From SHYQ01 sp041674525 (GTDB lineage Bacteria; Chloroflexota; Dehalococcoidia; UBA2979), in contig JBAYVN010000016.1 of assembly GCA_041674525.1 (NCBI GenBank), positions 1 to 39,095 of the forward strand: a DNA stretch of 39,095 nucleotides, written 5' to 3'. The notes under the pieces were generated by a model. The model did no database searches, was not told the origin of the DNA, and was given only the letters and a program-made list of their open reading frames with translations. A program made the translations under genes and the position numbers. Shown piece by piece: positions 32,447 through 39,095 of the stretch. The first letter of the stretch is position 1, and the number at the start of each line of letters is the position of its first letter.

Positions 32447-33232
32447 CTAGGCCAGCGTGGACTGCACGCCGGTGTTGGCGCGCGCGCCGCTGAGCTCCGC
32501 GGTCAGCGTGCGGCGGATCGGCGCGAGGTCTGATCCCAGGTTCACCATCTGGAACCCGGCGCGCAGCCACTTCTCGGTGAACTCCTGGCTGCCGGTGTGC
32601 ATGCCCGGCGCCACGCCCGCGCGCTTGCAGGCCTCCAGGATGGAGAGACACGCCGCCTCGTGCTTCGGGTCGCGGTTGTCGCCCGTCGGCGGCAGGTCCA
32701 GCGCGTACGCGAGGTCGGAGGGCCCGATGTACACGCAGTCCACGCCCGGCGTCGACGCAATCTCGTCGATGTTGGCGATGCCTTCCTTCGTCTCGATCAT
32801 GACGATGACGGCGAGCTCGTCGTTCGCCTGCGCCTGGTAGCCGTCACCGCCATACATCGAGGCCCGCGCCGGGCCAGAGGAGCGCCCGCCTCGCGGGGGG
32901 TACTTCGCCGCCCACACCGCGCGCTCGGCCTCCTCGCGGTTGTTCACCAGCGGCACCACCACGCCGTACGCGCCGGCGTCCAGAGCCTTCATGATCGTCG
33001 CCGGATCGTTCCAGGGGACGCGCACGAAGGGGATGGTGTTCGTGGTGGAGATCGCCCGCATCATCTCCACGGACGCGGCGTAGTCGATCAGGCCGTGCTG
33101 CATGTCAATGCACAGCCAGTCGAAGCCGAGGTGCGCGATCGCCTCGGCGGTGTGCCCGCTGGGGATCGAGAGCCACAGGCCCACGGTCTGCTTGCCTTCG
33201 CGCCAGGCGCGGAGCGCGGTGTTCGGTCGCAT
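32447..33232 (-). CDS. HpcH/HpaI-family class II aldolase
   Basis: Metal-dependent aldolase that cleaves 2-oxo-3-deoxy acids or 4-hydroxy-2-oxo acids. 261 residues, usual length. Motifs: TVGLWLSIPSGHTAEAIAHL, GFDWLCIDMQHGLIDYA (acid-base region), IPFVRVPWNDPATIMKALDA, VMIETKEGIANIDEIA (metal Glu) and GVDCVYIGPSDLAYAL. GGGAGGG seven bases upstream supports the ATG. Known members include 2-dehydro-3-deoxyglucarate aldolase, which gives pyruvate and tartronate semialdehyde. It is upstream of the malate/lactate-type dehydrogenase and downstream of a D-hydroxyacid dehydrogenase. Confidence 0.9.
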   Translation of the reverse strand: MRPNTALRAWREGKQTVGLWLSIPSGHTAEAIAHLGFDWLCIDMQHGLIDYAASVEMMRAISTTNTIPFVRVPWNDPATIMKALDAGAYGVVVPLVNNREEAERAVWAAKYPPRGGRSSGPARASMYGGDGYQAQANDELAVIVMIETKEGIANIDEIASTPGVDCVYIGPSDLAYALDLPPTGDNRDPKHEAACLSILEACKRAGVAPGMHTGSQEFTEKWLRAGFQMVNLGSDLAPIRRTLTAELSGARANTGVQSTLA

Positions 33233-33327
33233 GGTTAAACCCTCCCCGGGTGGTGTCTGCGTAGCTGCCGCGCTGTGGGTGCGCGGGGGTGGCGGGGTGC
33301 GTCCTGCCGGCTGCCGCCCCGGGCCGG

Positions 33328-34350
33328 TCAGCGGAGCGTTGTGCGGGGCTGCACCTCCTGTCGGTTGGGGATCGTGGCGAACTCGTCCGGCCAGCGCCCC
33401 TGCATGAATGCGACCACGGTCTTGCCGATGCGGTTCTTGATCAGCACGTTCGAGCGCTCGGAGTAGGACGCCGAGTGCGGCGTGAGGGTGACGTTGGGGA
33501 GCGCGAGCAGCGGCGAGTCCGCCGCGACCGGCTCCACCTCGAGCACGTCCAGCCCGGCACCGGCGATCTGGTGGCCGCGGAGCGCCTCCACCAGCGCGGC
33601 CTCCTCCACGATCGGCCCGCGCGCAGTGTTGACGAGGATGGACGTGGGCTTCATCAGCGCGAACTGCTCGCGGCCGAACATGTGGTGCGTCTCGGGCGTG
33701 AGCGGGGCGTGGATCGAGACGTGGTTCGCGTTGCGCAGAAGATCCTCCAGCGTGCGCATCCGCCGCACGCCCGCCGCCGCGAACACGCCGTCGTCCAGGT
33801 AGGGGTCGTACGCGATCACGTCCATCCCGAGCGCCTTCGCGCGCACCGCGAACTGCTTGCCGATGTTGCCCAGCGCGACGATGCCCATCGTCTCGCCGAA
33901 GATCGGCGCCGACACCGCGAACGGCTCACCGCGGTAGCGCCCCTCGCGCATCGAGCGGTCGTGCGCGAGGAGCTTCCGCGCGACGGCCAGCAGGAGCATC
34001 GTCGCGTGGTTCGCGACCTCCGGCTGGCAGAAGTCGGGGTAGTGCGCCACGACGACGCCGTGCGCGGTAGCGGCGGGGATGTCCAGCGTATCCACACCGA
34101 CCCCGTAGCGGATGATCAACTGCAGGTTGGGCAGCTGGTCCAGCAGCTCGCCGGTGATCGGAGCGCTGCTCACCAGGACGCACTGCGCGTCCTTGAGGAT
34201 CGCGGCCCGCTCCTGCTGGTTCGCCGCACGCTGGATGATCAGGCGCCCCCCGGCAGGCTCGATGATCGACCGTTCGATCGCGAATGCTGCGGGGTCAAGG
34301 GATTCAGTCTGGATAGCAGTGAACGGTGCGTCGGCCATGCGCGGGAGCAT
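33328..34350 (-). CDS. D-isomer-specific 2-hydroxyacid dehydrogenase
   Basis: NAD-dependent reductase of 2-oxoacids, SerA/CtBP-like. About 340 residues. Catalytic and cofactor regions: IIRYGVGVDTLDIPAAT, MGIVALGNIGKQFAVRAKAL (GxGxxG-type), VNTARGPIVEEAALVEAL (Arg), GAGLDVLEVEP (Glu) and VTLTPHSASYSERS (His). Two ATGs are possible, 34350 and 34338; neither has a strong ribosome site, and the first is nearer to a GAGGGGG run. Substrate could be D-3-phosphoglycerate, glyoxylate or hydroxypyruvate. It is first in a three-gene minus-strand group with the aldolase and the second dehydrogenase. Confidence 0.88.
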   Translation of the reverse strand: MLPRMADAPFTAIQTESLDPAAFAIERSIIEPAGGRLIIQRAANQQERAAILKDAQCVLVSSAPITGELLDQLPNLQLIIRYGVGVDTLDIPAATAHGVVVAHYPDFCQPEVANHATMLLLAVARKLLAHDRSMREGRYRGEPFAVSAPIFGETMGIVALGNIGKQFAVRAKALGMDVIAYDPYLDDGVFAAAGVRRMRTLEDLLRNANHVSIHAPLTPETHHMFGREQFALMKPTSILVNTARGPIVEEAALVEALRGHQIAGAGLDVLEVEPVAADSPLLALPNVTLTPHSASYSERSNVLIKNRIGKTVVAFMQGRWPDEFATIPNRQEVQPRTTLR

Positions 34351-34450
34351 ACACCGGGGGCCACCCCCTCGCATCCGCCGTGGCCGCGTCGCGGTACCAT
34401 GGCCCCGTCCGGCGCGGCGAGGCGCGACGATGGCGCACGAGGGATCGAGC

Positions 34451-34663
34451 ATGAACGACAGGCTGCGACAACGGCTGCAGGAGCACCTGGCGCCTGGCCA
34501 CGAGTGCACGCCGTACGTCGGCGGCTGCCATATGCCGCATTACTGGTACAACCACTCCGCGCCGCGCTATCTCGTCGCGTGGCCGGAGCCGTCCGCGGCG
34601 CGCGCGCGGGCGGACGAGGTGCGCGAGGAGCGCGACTGGGGCGGCGACGAGCCGACTCCCTGA
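34451..34663 (+). CDS. Short hypothetical protein
   Basis: 70 residues, not recognised. The ATG at 34451 follows GAGGGATCGAGC. A compact aromatic/His/Cys centre (CTPYVGGCHMPHYWYNHSAP) is followed by a charged, probably helical tail (AARARADEVREERDW). The two Cys and two His in the centre could bind a metal, though spacing does not fit a standard zinc finger. It lies 23 bases before the DNA-repair methyltransferase on the same strand, so co-transcription is likely. Confidence 0.5.
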   Translation: MNDRLRQRLQEHLAPGHECTPYVGGCHMPHYWYNHSAPRYLVAWPEPSAARARADEVREERDWGGDEPTP

Positions 34664-34686
34664 CCGCATCGCGCAAGGAGGCCAGC

Positions 34687-35304
34687 ATGGCGAACTACGA
34701 CGTGATGGACTCGCCGGTAGGACCGCTGTTCATCGGGGTCACGGCCGGGAGCCTCGCGCGCATCGACTTCATGCGCAGCGAGGACGACGCCGCTGCGCAC
34801 GTCGAGCGGTTCGAGGCGGAGACCGGCGGGGGCGCGGCACCCGGCGGCAGCGCCTGCGCCGAGGTGGTGCGCCAGCTGCGCGCGTACTTCGCGGGCGAGC
34901 GATTCGCTTTCGACCTCCCGCTCGCGCCGCGCGGGACGGAGTGGCAGCGGGGCGTGTGGCTCGCGCTCCGCGCGGTCCCGTGGGGCGAGGCAGTGAGCTA
35001 CGGGACCATCGCCGCGCGCCTCGGCCGCCCGACGGCATCGCGGGCCGTGGGTGCGGCCAACGGCCGCAACCCGATCCCAATCGTCGTGCCCTGCCACCGC
35101 GTGATCGGCGCGGATCGCAGCCTCACCGGATACGCGGGCGGGCTGCACCGCAAGCAATGGCTGCTGGCGCACGAGGGGATCCGGCTCCCCCTCGACGGGC
35201 GTGACGCTGAGGCCTCCCCGGCCGGTGGGACTCCACCCACCGAACGAGAGTCTAGAGCCGCGCCACTAGACGAACCCGGCGCTCCTCGTACTCATCGGGC
35301 GTAA
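34687..35304 (+). CDS. ogt: O6-alkylguanine-DNA alkyltransferase (Ogt-type)
   Basis: Repairs O6-alkylguanine by moving the alkyl group to its own cysteine; each protein acts once. 205 residues. Cys136 in IPIVVPCHRVIG is the acceptor. SYGTIAARLGRPTASRAVGA is the helix-turn-helix with the arginine finger, and GYAGGLHRKQWLLAHE the closing segment. AAGGAGG is five bases before the ATG. The usual family end is near residue 170; the remaining 35 or so residues are Pro/Glu-rich and overlap the convergent RDD gene by 53 bases, so the tail may be dispensable. Confidence 0.95.
   Translation: MANYDVMDSPVGPLFIGVTAGSLARIDFMRSEDDAAAHVERFEAETGGGAAPGGSACAEVVRQLRAYFAGERFAFDLPLAPRGTEWQRGVWLALRAVPWGEAVSYGTIAARLGRPTASRAVGAANGRNPIPIVVPCHRVIGADRSLTGYAGGLHRKQWLLAHEGIRLPLDGRDAEASPAGGTPPTERESRAAPLDEPGAPRTHRA
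35224..35271. terminator. Two hairpins at the ogt/RDD convergent junction
   Basis: GGTGGG (35224-35229) pairs with CCCACC (35236-35241), and GTCTAG (35250-35255) pairs with CTAGAC (35266-35271). The second overlaps the RDD stop. They lie inside the extended ogt reading frame, where transcripts from both sides would end. No T-run is seen, so a terminator role is inference. Confidence 0.35.
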
Positions 35305-35905
35305 TGAGGCCACGGTCGAGCAGTTCCTTCAGTCGGGTGAGGTCGTCGGCAACCGCGACATTACTTGACTGCGATCTGACGACCGGGCGGGTGTCTCCTG
35401 GAGCGTAGGCGACATAGGTACTGACTACCTTGTCCCAGAGACACTGCTTGTCTTTGTCCCAGAGGCACCACATCGCGCCAACGGGGCTCAAGATCCAGCC
35501 GATCCCCGCGGTGACAATTGCGATCAGGAAAATCGCGATACCCTTGACAAAGAACTCACGTAGCCAGACATACCCAGCACCGGCCACAGTGCCATCGGCC
35601 CGAATGACGTAGGTACCAACGAGCGCCTTTCCCGGGGATTGACCCCGCGGGGCGACGATTGCGAGCCAGACAAGCCAGCCTACGTAGAAGCTCACCCCTG
35701 CGATCAGTCCGTCGAGTATGTTTCCCGCGAGGCGGCGGGCAGGGGTTGCTGTGACGAACCGTCCGTCCGGGTTTCTCATGTCGATGAAGGAGTCCGGATA
35801 TCGCTTTCCACTGGTAGCGAGCGCCAGCACCAGAACCACCGTGCCGGGGATGAAGAGCACGACGATTAGAATGAGCAATTCGGTTGGACCGAGTGTTCCA
35901 TACAT
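35252..35905 (-). CDS. RDD-family membrane protein with SHOCT tail
   Basis: 217 residues. The ATG at 35905 has GGAGG nine bases upstream; the open frame extends to 36037 but without a better start. An N-terminal helix (ELLILIVVLFIPGTVVLVLA) precedes an RDD domain (RRLAGNILDGLIAGVSFYVG ... GQSPGKALVGTYVI ... WLREFFVKGIAIFLIAI). The end, DDLTRLKELLDRGLITPDEY with EERR, is a SHOCT-type short C-terminal module. The role is unknown. Base composition differs from its neighbours: one 60-base line (35401-35460) is 53% GC by my count versus 83% for 34921-34980 in ogt. Recent acquisition is possible. Confidence 0.75.
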   Translation of the reverse strand: MYGTLGPTELLILIVVLFIPGTVVLVLALATSGKRYPDSFIDMRNPDGRFVTATPARRLAGNILDGLIAGVSFYVGWLVWLAIVAPRGQSPGKALVGTYVIRADGTVAGAGYVWLREFFVKGIAIFLIAIVTAGIGWILSPVGAMWCLWDKDKQCLWDKVVSTYVAYAPGDTRPVVRSQSSNVAVADDLTRLKELLDRGLITPDEYEERRVRLVARL

Positions 35906-36051
35906 CAGTTCGATCCTCCGGCGTGCAGTCGTGGCGGGACAGTGGCCGCAGTCAAGTCCCCCAATCGCACGGCGCGGCGAGAATGTAGCACAAACCACCT
36001 GTCGTGAATTCGCAGCTTTCGTCCCCACTTTCGCCATGGGACGATTGGTGC

Positions 36052-36486
36052 ATGGACACTGCCATGACCACCATCCTGCGCCGGGTCGACCGCTGGTTCC
36101 GGATCGCGGGGGTCGCGACGCTGCTCGCGCTCGCCGTCACCATCGCCATGCTGCTCGGTGGCGTGGAGTCGTGGCGCGTGCCGTTCGTGGCGGCGCACCT
36201 CGCCGCGCTCGCGGCATTGCTGCCGCTCGGCATCGCGCTCGTCGTGCTCGGCTACCGCGAGGCGGGCGGGCCCGGCGCGATGCTCGCGAGGCACTGGCGG
36301 ATCGTCCTCGTGCTCGCCGTCATCGCCGCGTCGGTGACGGTGACCGGCATGGAGTTCACCGCGAACCGCGACATCCGCCGCGTGTCGAACATCGTCACCG
36401 TGAGCCTCGTGGTGCTGCTCGTGGTGCAGTACCTGCGCTGGTACGGGCGCCGCTCCGGGCGTTACGAGGCCCACTCCGCCGCGTAG
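36052..36486 (+). CDS. Hypothetical four-helix membrane protein
   Basis: 144 residues, no recognised family. Four hydrophobic segments: IAGVATLLALAVTIAMLLGG, FVAAHLAALAALLPLGIAL, WRIVLVLAVIAASVTVTG and IVTVSLVVLLVVQYLRW. Short positive loops (RRVDRWFR, ANRDIRR) suggest both ends are cytoplasmic. Starts at 36004, 36052 and 36064 are possible; none has a good ribosome site. The last 25 bases overlap the convergent glutamate-synthase-like gene. Confidence 0.5.
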   Translation: MDTAMTTILRRVDRWFRIAGVATLLALAVTIAMLLGGVESWRVPFVAAHLAALAALLPLGIALVVLGYREAGGPGAMLARHWRIVLVLAVIAASVTVTGMEFTANRDIRRVSNIVTVSLVVLLVVQYLRWYGRRSGRYEAHSAA

Positions 36487-37994
36487 CGGCGGACCGCCTC
36501 GGGCGCACGCGGCGAGGTCAGTGCCTGCAGCGCCAGCGGCGGGTAGGGGTAGAGGTCGCTCGCGCGCATCCGCTGGCCGATCGCCACGACCACCTCGAGG
36601 TGCTCGCGCGCGAGGTCGCCCGGCGAGTGCAGTCCCAGCGAGCGCGTGACCACCATCAGGTCCTCTTGCACGGCGCGCGCGTAGTTCGCCACCCTCGATC
36701 GCTTCTCGGTGGGTACCAGCCCGCGTTGCCGCCAGGCGTTCTGCGTCGTCACGCCCGTGGGGCACGAGTTGGTGTGGCAGCGGAGCGCCTGGATGCAGCC
36801 GATCGAGAACAGGAAGCCTCGCCCGATGTTCACCAGATCCGCCCCCAGCGCCAGCGTGTGCGCCACGTCCGCGCCCGTGACGAGGCGTCCCGCGCCGATG
36901 ATCGTGATGCGATCACGCACGCCCCACCGCCGGTACGCGTCGTCCACGACCACCAGCGCGTCCTGCAGCGGCAGGCCCATGTGGTCCGTGAGCGACATCG
37001 GCGCCGCGCCGGTCCCGCCCTCCGCGCCGTCCACGGAGACGTAGTCCGGGCCGCGCCCCTCCTCGGCCAGCGCGCGCGCGAGGGCGTCCGGAAAGGCGGG
37101 ATCGCCCAGCACGATCTTCACGCCCACGGGCACCGGCACCTCCGCCTTGACCCGCTCCACGAAGTCCACGAGCTCCGGGACCGAGGCGAATTCCGCGAAG
37201 CGGTTGGGTGAGAGCGACGGCTCGCCCTGTGGGATGCCGCGGATCGCGGCGATCTCCGCCGTCACCTTCGCGCCGGGGAGGATGCCGCCCTTGCCGGGCT
37301 TCGCGCCCTGCCCGACCTTGATCTCGACGGCCCGGATCTGGGGGTGCTGCCCGATCTCGCGCAGGCGCGCCCAGTCCAGGTCCCCGGCGGGCGTCCGGAC
37401 GCCGTACTTCGCCGGGCCGATCTGGAAGATGACGTCCCCGCCGCCCGCGAGGTGGTACGGCGACAGGCCGCCCTCGCCGGTATTGATGTAGATCCCCGCC
37501 TCGGCCGCGCCGAGGGCGAGCGCCCGCACCGCGGCCTCCGAGAGCGCCCCGAACGACATCGGCGCGATGCCGACCCGGTGGCGCGTGGCGAACGGGCGCG
37601 GGCGGTGCGGGCCGATCACGTGCGGCCGGGCGTCCTCGGGCGCCTCCGCGTGCAGCACCGGGAACGGCGAGGGGAGGAAGTGGTACTGCCCCGGCGCCGC
37701 CAGGTCGTGTTGCGTGCCGAAGCCGACCGCGCTGTCCTTGCCCTTCGCGGCGATGTAGACCCACGAGCGGCGCGCCCGGTCGTACGGCCGCTCCTCGAGG
37801 TCGTTCGTGACGATGTACTGGCGGAGCTCTGGACCGATCTCCTCGATCAGGTAGCGCAGGCGGCCGAGGATCGGGTAGACGCGCAGGATCGCGTGCGTCG
37901 TCTGGACCATGTCCCACACGGCGACGGCGCCGAGTGCGGACACGAGGCCCAGCCCGACGATGACCCACACCGGCAGCGTCGAGATCGCGGACAT
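36462..37994 (-). CDS. FMN-binding glutamate-synthase-like protein, membrane-anchored
   Basis: 510 residues, covering only the central FMN/synthase domain of glutamate synthase; there is no glutaminase domain. An N-terminal helix (VWVIVGLGLVSALGAVAVWD) suggests a membrane anchor. Motifs: APMSFGALSEAAVRALALGA, NTGEGGLSPYH, IKVGQGAKPGKGGILPG, YVSVDGAEGGTGAAP and the cluster CIQALRCHTNSCPTGV, in which Cys400, Cys406 and Cys411 would hold the [3Fe-4S] cluster. Such stand-alone domains are common in bacteria and archaea; their substrate is usually not shown. No GltD small subunit is nearby. ATG start at 37994. Confidence 0.88.
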   Translation of the reverse strand: MSAISTLPVWVIVGLGLVSALGAVAVWDMVQTTHAILRVYPILGRLRYLIEEIGPELRQYIVTNDLEERPYDRARRSWVYIAAKGKDSAVGFGTQHDLAAPGQYHFLPSPFPVLHAEAPEDARPHVIGPHRPRPFATRHRVGIAPMSFGALSEAAVRALALGAAEAGIYINTGEGGLSPYHLAGGGDVIFQIGPAKYGVRTPAGDLDWARLREIGQHPQIRAVEIKVGQGAKPGKGGILPGAKVTAEIAAIRGIPQGEPSLSPNRFAEFASVPELVDFVERVKAEVPVPVGVKIVLGDPAFPDALARALAEEGRGPDYVSVDGAEGGTGAAPMSLTDHMGLPLQDALVVVDDAYRRWGVRDRITIIGAGRLVTGADVAHTLALGADLVNIGRGFLFSIGCIQALRCHTNSCPTGVTTQNAWRQRGLVPTEKRSRVANYARAVQEDLMVVTRSLGLHSPGDLAREHLEVVVAIGQRMRASDLYPYPPLALQALTSPRAPEAVRRYAAEWAS

Positions 37995-38075
37995 CGCACG
38001 CGCCAGCCCTTCCCGGACACCTGCCCGTGCTCAGACCATCGGCATGCGCGGCGGGCGGGAGCAGGTCCGCGGCCA

Positions 38076-38091
38076 GGCCCGGCGGCGGGCC
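38076..38091. terminator. GC hairpin after the HAD gene
   Basis: GGCCCG (38076-38081) pairs with CGGGCC (38086-38091) across GCGG, in the 106-bp gap between the HAD stop and the glutamate-synthase-like start. No T-run follows on the minus strand. Weak call. Confidence 0.3.
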
Positions 38092-38100
38092 GGGACCGGT

Positions 38101-38832
38101 TCAGCGAGGTTTCAGCCAGGCGTCGATCACCGGGAGCAGCTCGTCGAGGGTGTCGATCGTCGCGTCCGGGCGCACGTCGTAGGCCGGGACGCCGGCGTTC
38201 ACGCGATGCACGGCGCGCATCCCCGCGCGCTGCGCGCCGAACACGTCGTCGAACAGCCTGTCGCCCACGAACACCGCGCGGGATGCCTCGGCCACGCCGA
38301 GGGCGTCCAGTGCGTGGCGGAACGCCTCAGGGTGCGGCTTCATGTACGCCATCTCGCTGGTGTACACGCGCGCGTCGATCAGTCCGCGCAGGCCGTCCCG
38401 CTCCAGGAAGCGCTCGTGGTACGCGGGCGGCCAGTGCGTGTTGGAGAGCAGGCCGATGCGCAGCCCGCGCTCGCGCAGCGCGGACAGCGTCGGCGCCGCC
38501 TGCGCGTCGTGCACGATGTGCGGCGTCCACGCATCCAGGTAGTGCGTGCCCGCCTCCTCCAGCACCGCCGTGGTGACGTCGGCGCCCAGTTCACGCGTGG
38601 CCTCGGCCAGCAGATCCGGGAGCGACGAGGCGCGCGCGCTGGTGGCCGTGCGCTCCCACATCCGCCGCTCGACGTCTGCGAGGCGCGCGAGGATCTCGTG
38701 CTCCGCCACCGGGATGTGCCCGGCGAGGTGGTGCGCCGCGAGCCGCCACATGTCGGCGAGCTCGATCGCGGCGTAGTCCGCCAGCGTGCCGCCCCAGTCG
38801 AAGATCACCGCCTCCAGCGGCTCGCCCGTCAC
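38101..38832 (-). CDS. HAD-family hydrolase with DxG motif I
   Basis: 243 residues. Start is GTG at 38832, overlapping the preceding stop as GTGA. Motif I is VIFDWGGTLADY: Asp12 is the nucleophile, but the residue two on, usually the acid/base Asp, is Gly14. Motif II is GLLSNTH, motif III MKPHPEAF and motif IV FVGDRLFDDV. The alpha-helical cap lies between motifs I and II. A variant at the +2 position occurs in phosphonatase and in some uncharacterised subgroups, so ordinary phosphatase activity is not assured. Coupled to the YqeC-like gene upstream. Confidence 0.8.
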   Translation of the reverse strand: MTGEPLEAVIFDWGGTLADYAAIELADMWRLAAHHLAGHIPVAEHEILARLADVERRMWERTATSARASSLPDLLAEATRELGADVTTAVLEEAGTHYLDAWTPHIVHDAQAAPTLSALRERGLRIGLLSNTHWPPAYHERFLERDGLRGLIDARVYTSEMAYMKPHPEAFRHALDALGVAEASRAVFVGDRLFDDVFGAQRAGMRAVHRVNAGVPAYDVRPDATIDTLDELLPVIDAWLKPR

Positions 38833-39095
38833 GTGGCGCCGCTCGCGGCGATCACCGCGTCCACCGGGACCCCCTCGTCCGCGAGCCGCGCGACGATCAC
38901 GCGGTGGACGCCCATGGCGGCGACGCGCTCGCCGAGCGCCCGCGCGCCAGCGGGGTCGTGGTCCGCCTTGTTCACGACGACGGCGAACGCGCGGCCCCCG
39001 GCGTACTGCCGTCCGCCGCGCGGACTGGTGAGCACGCGCGCGATGAGATCGGCGTCGCATGCGGGACGGTCGCAGATCGCGCGGACGCGCTCCGG
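38829..39095 (-). CDS. yqeC: YqeC-like protein, C-terminal part (partial)
   Basis: The last 88 residues are in the window; the gene continues past base 39095. RPERVRAICD would be the family spelling, and the window shows PERVRAICDRPACDADLIAR followed by TSPRGGRQYAGGRAFAVVVN. The pattern PERV ... T-S-P-x-G-G ... [VL]NKAD is that of YqeC, an accessory factor for selenium-dependent molybdenum hydroxylases that looks like a P-loop GTPase-related protein. Its stop overlaps the HAD start (GTGA). Identification is from the C-terminal pattern only. Confidence 0.6.
   Translation of the reverse strand, partial: PERVRAICDRPACDADLIARVLTSPRGGRQYAGGRAFAVVVNKADHDPAGARALGERVAAMGVHRVIVARLADEGVPVDAVIAASGAT

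Noticed and set aside
35250..35275. GGGTTCGTCTAGTGG on the minus strand looks like the 5' part of tRNA-Glu
   Set aside because: No anticodon or T-arm follows and the bases are the C-terminal codons of the RDD/SHOCT gene; the match is short and probably chance.
1..39095. CRISPR array, prophage, insertion sequence or toxin-antitoxin pair
   Set aside because: No regularly spaced repeats, transposase, integrase, phage structural gene or antitoxin-like gene was found on either strand.

Overview
The window is one stretch of a very GC-rich bacterial chromosome. It is densely coded, with many GTG and TTG starts and stop/start overlaps of the ATGA or GTGA type. The F1 subunits, Rex, the orphan MreB, the PII system, the ethylmalonyl-type reductase and the actinobacterial-looking SCO1664-like protein together suggest an aerobic Chloroflexota lineage (Thermomicrobia/Dehalococcoidia-like). 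An actinobacterium is less likely. This placement is inference from protein style; no rRNA is present to confirm it. No tRNA, rRNA, CRISPR array, prophage or insertion sequence was found.

Layout. Bases 1-5144 hold the end of the F1Fo ATP synthase operon (atpF 3' end, atpH, atpA, atpG, atpD, atpC), closed by a strong hairpin. Bases 5279-8065 carry a small membrane protein, murA (with Asp in place of the catalytic Cys) and mreB, whose leader contains two DnaA-box-like 9-mers. Convergent to mreB are rex and a VanZ-like gene. pabB-pabC (p-aminobenzoate for folate) and an orphan OmpR-type regulator follow on the plus strand. Bases 12927-19504 are a long minus-strand run: ispH, a secreted lamin-tail-domain protein with two jelly-roll-like modules, an SCO1664-like kinase-fold protein, and a translationally coupled trio (NIPSNAP-like, inositol-phosphatase-like, DehI-like).

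Bases 19640-23018 contain two small proteins, an ABC exporter and a beta-hydroxyacid dehydrogenase. Bases 23015-25605 hold a degenerate HD-GYP protein, a structured intergenic element with another DnaA box, and crotonyl-CoA carboxylase/reductase. Bases 25736-29700 form a nitrogen unit (amt-glnK-glnD), in which GlnK keeps the Tyr51 that GlnD modifies. Next comes a candidate compact restriction-modification pair: a D12-class adenine methylase convergent with a 137-residue PD-(D/E)XK nuclease. The nuclease sits at the end of a dehydrogenase/aldolase operon. The right end carries a hydroxyacid dehydrogenase, an O6-alkylguanine-DNA methyltransferase, a visibly AT-richer RDD/SHOCT membrane gene, a membrane-anchored glutamate-synthase-like oxidoreductase, a HAD hydrolase and a partial YqeC-like gene.

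The best candidates for something undescribed are the minimal methylase/nuclease pair, the surface lamin-tail protein, the nested-stem element at 24222-24301 and the six-cysteine miniprotein at 19860-20042.
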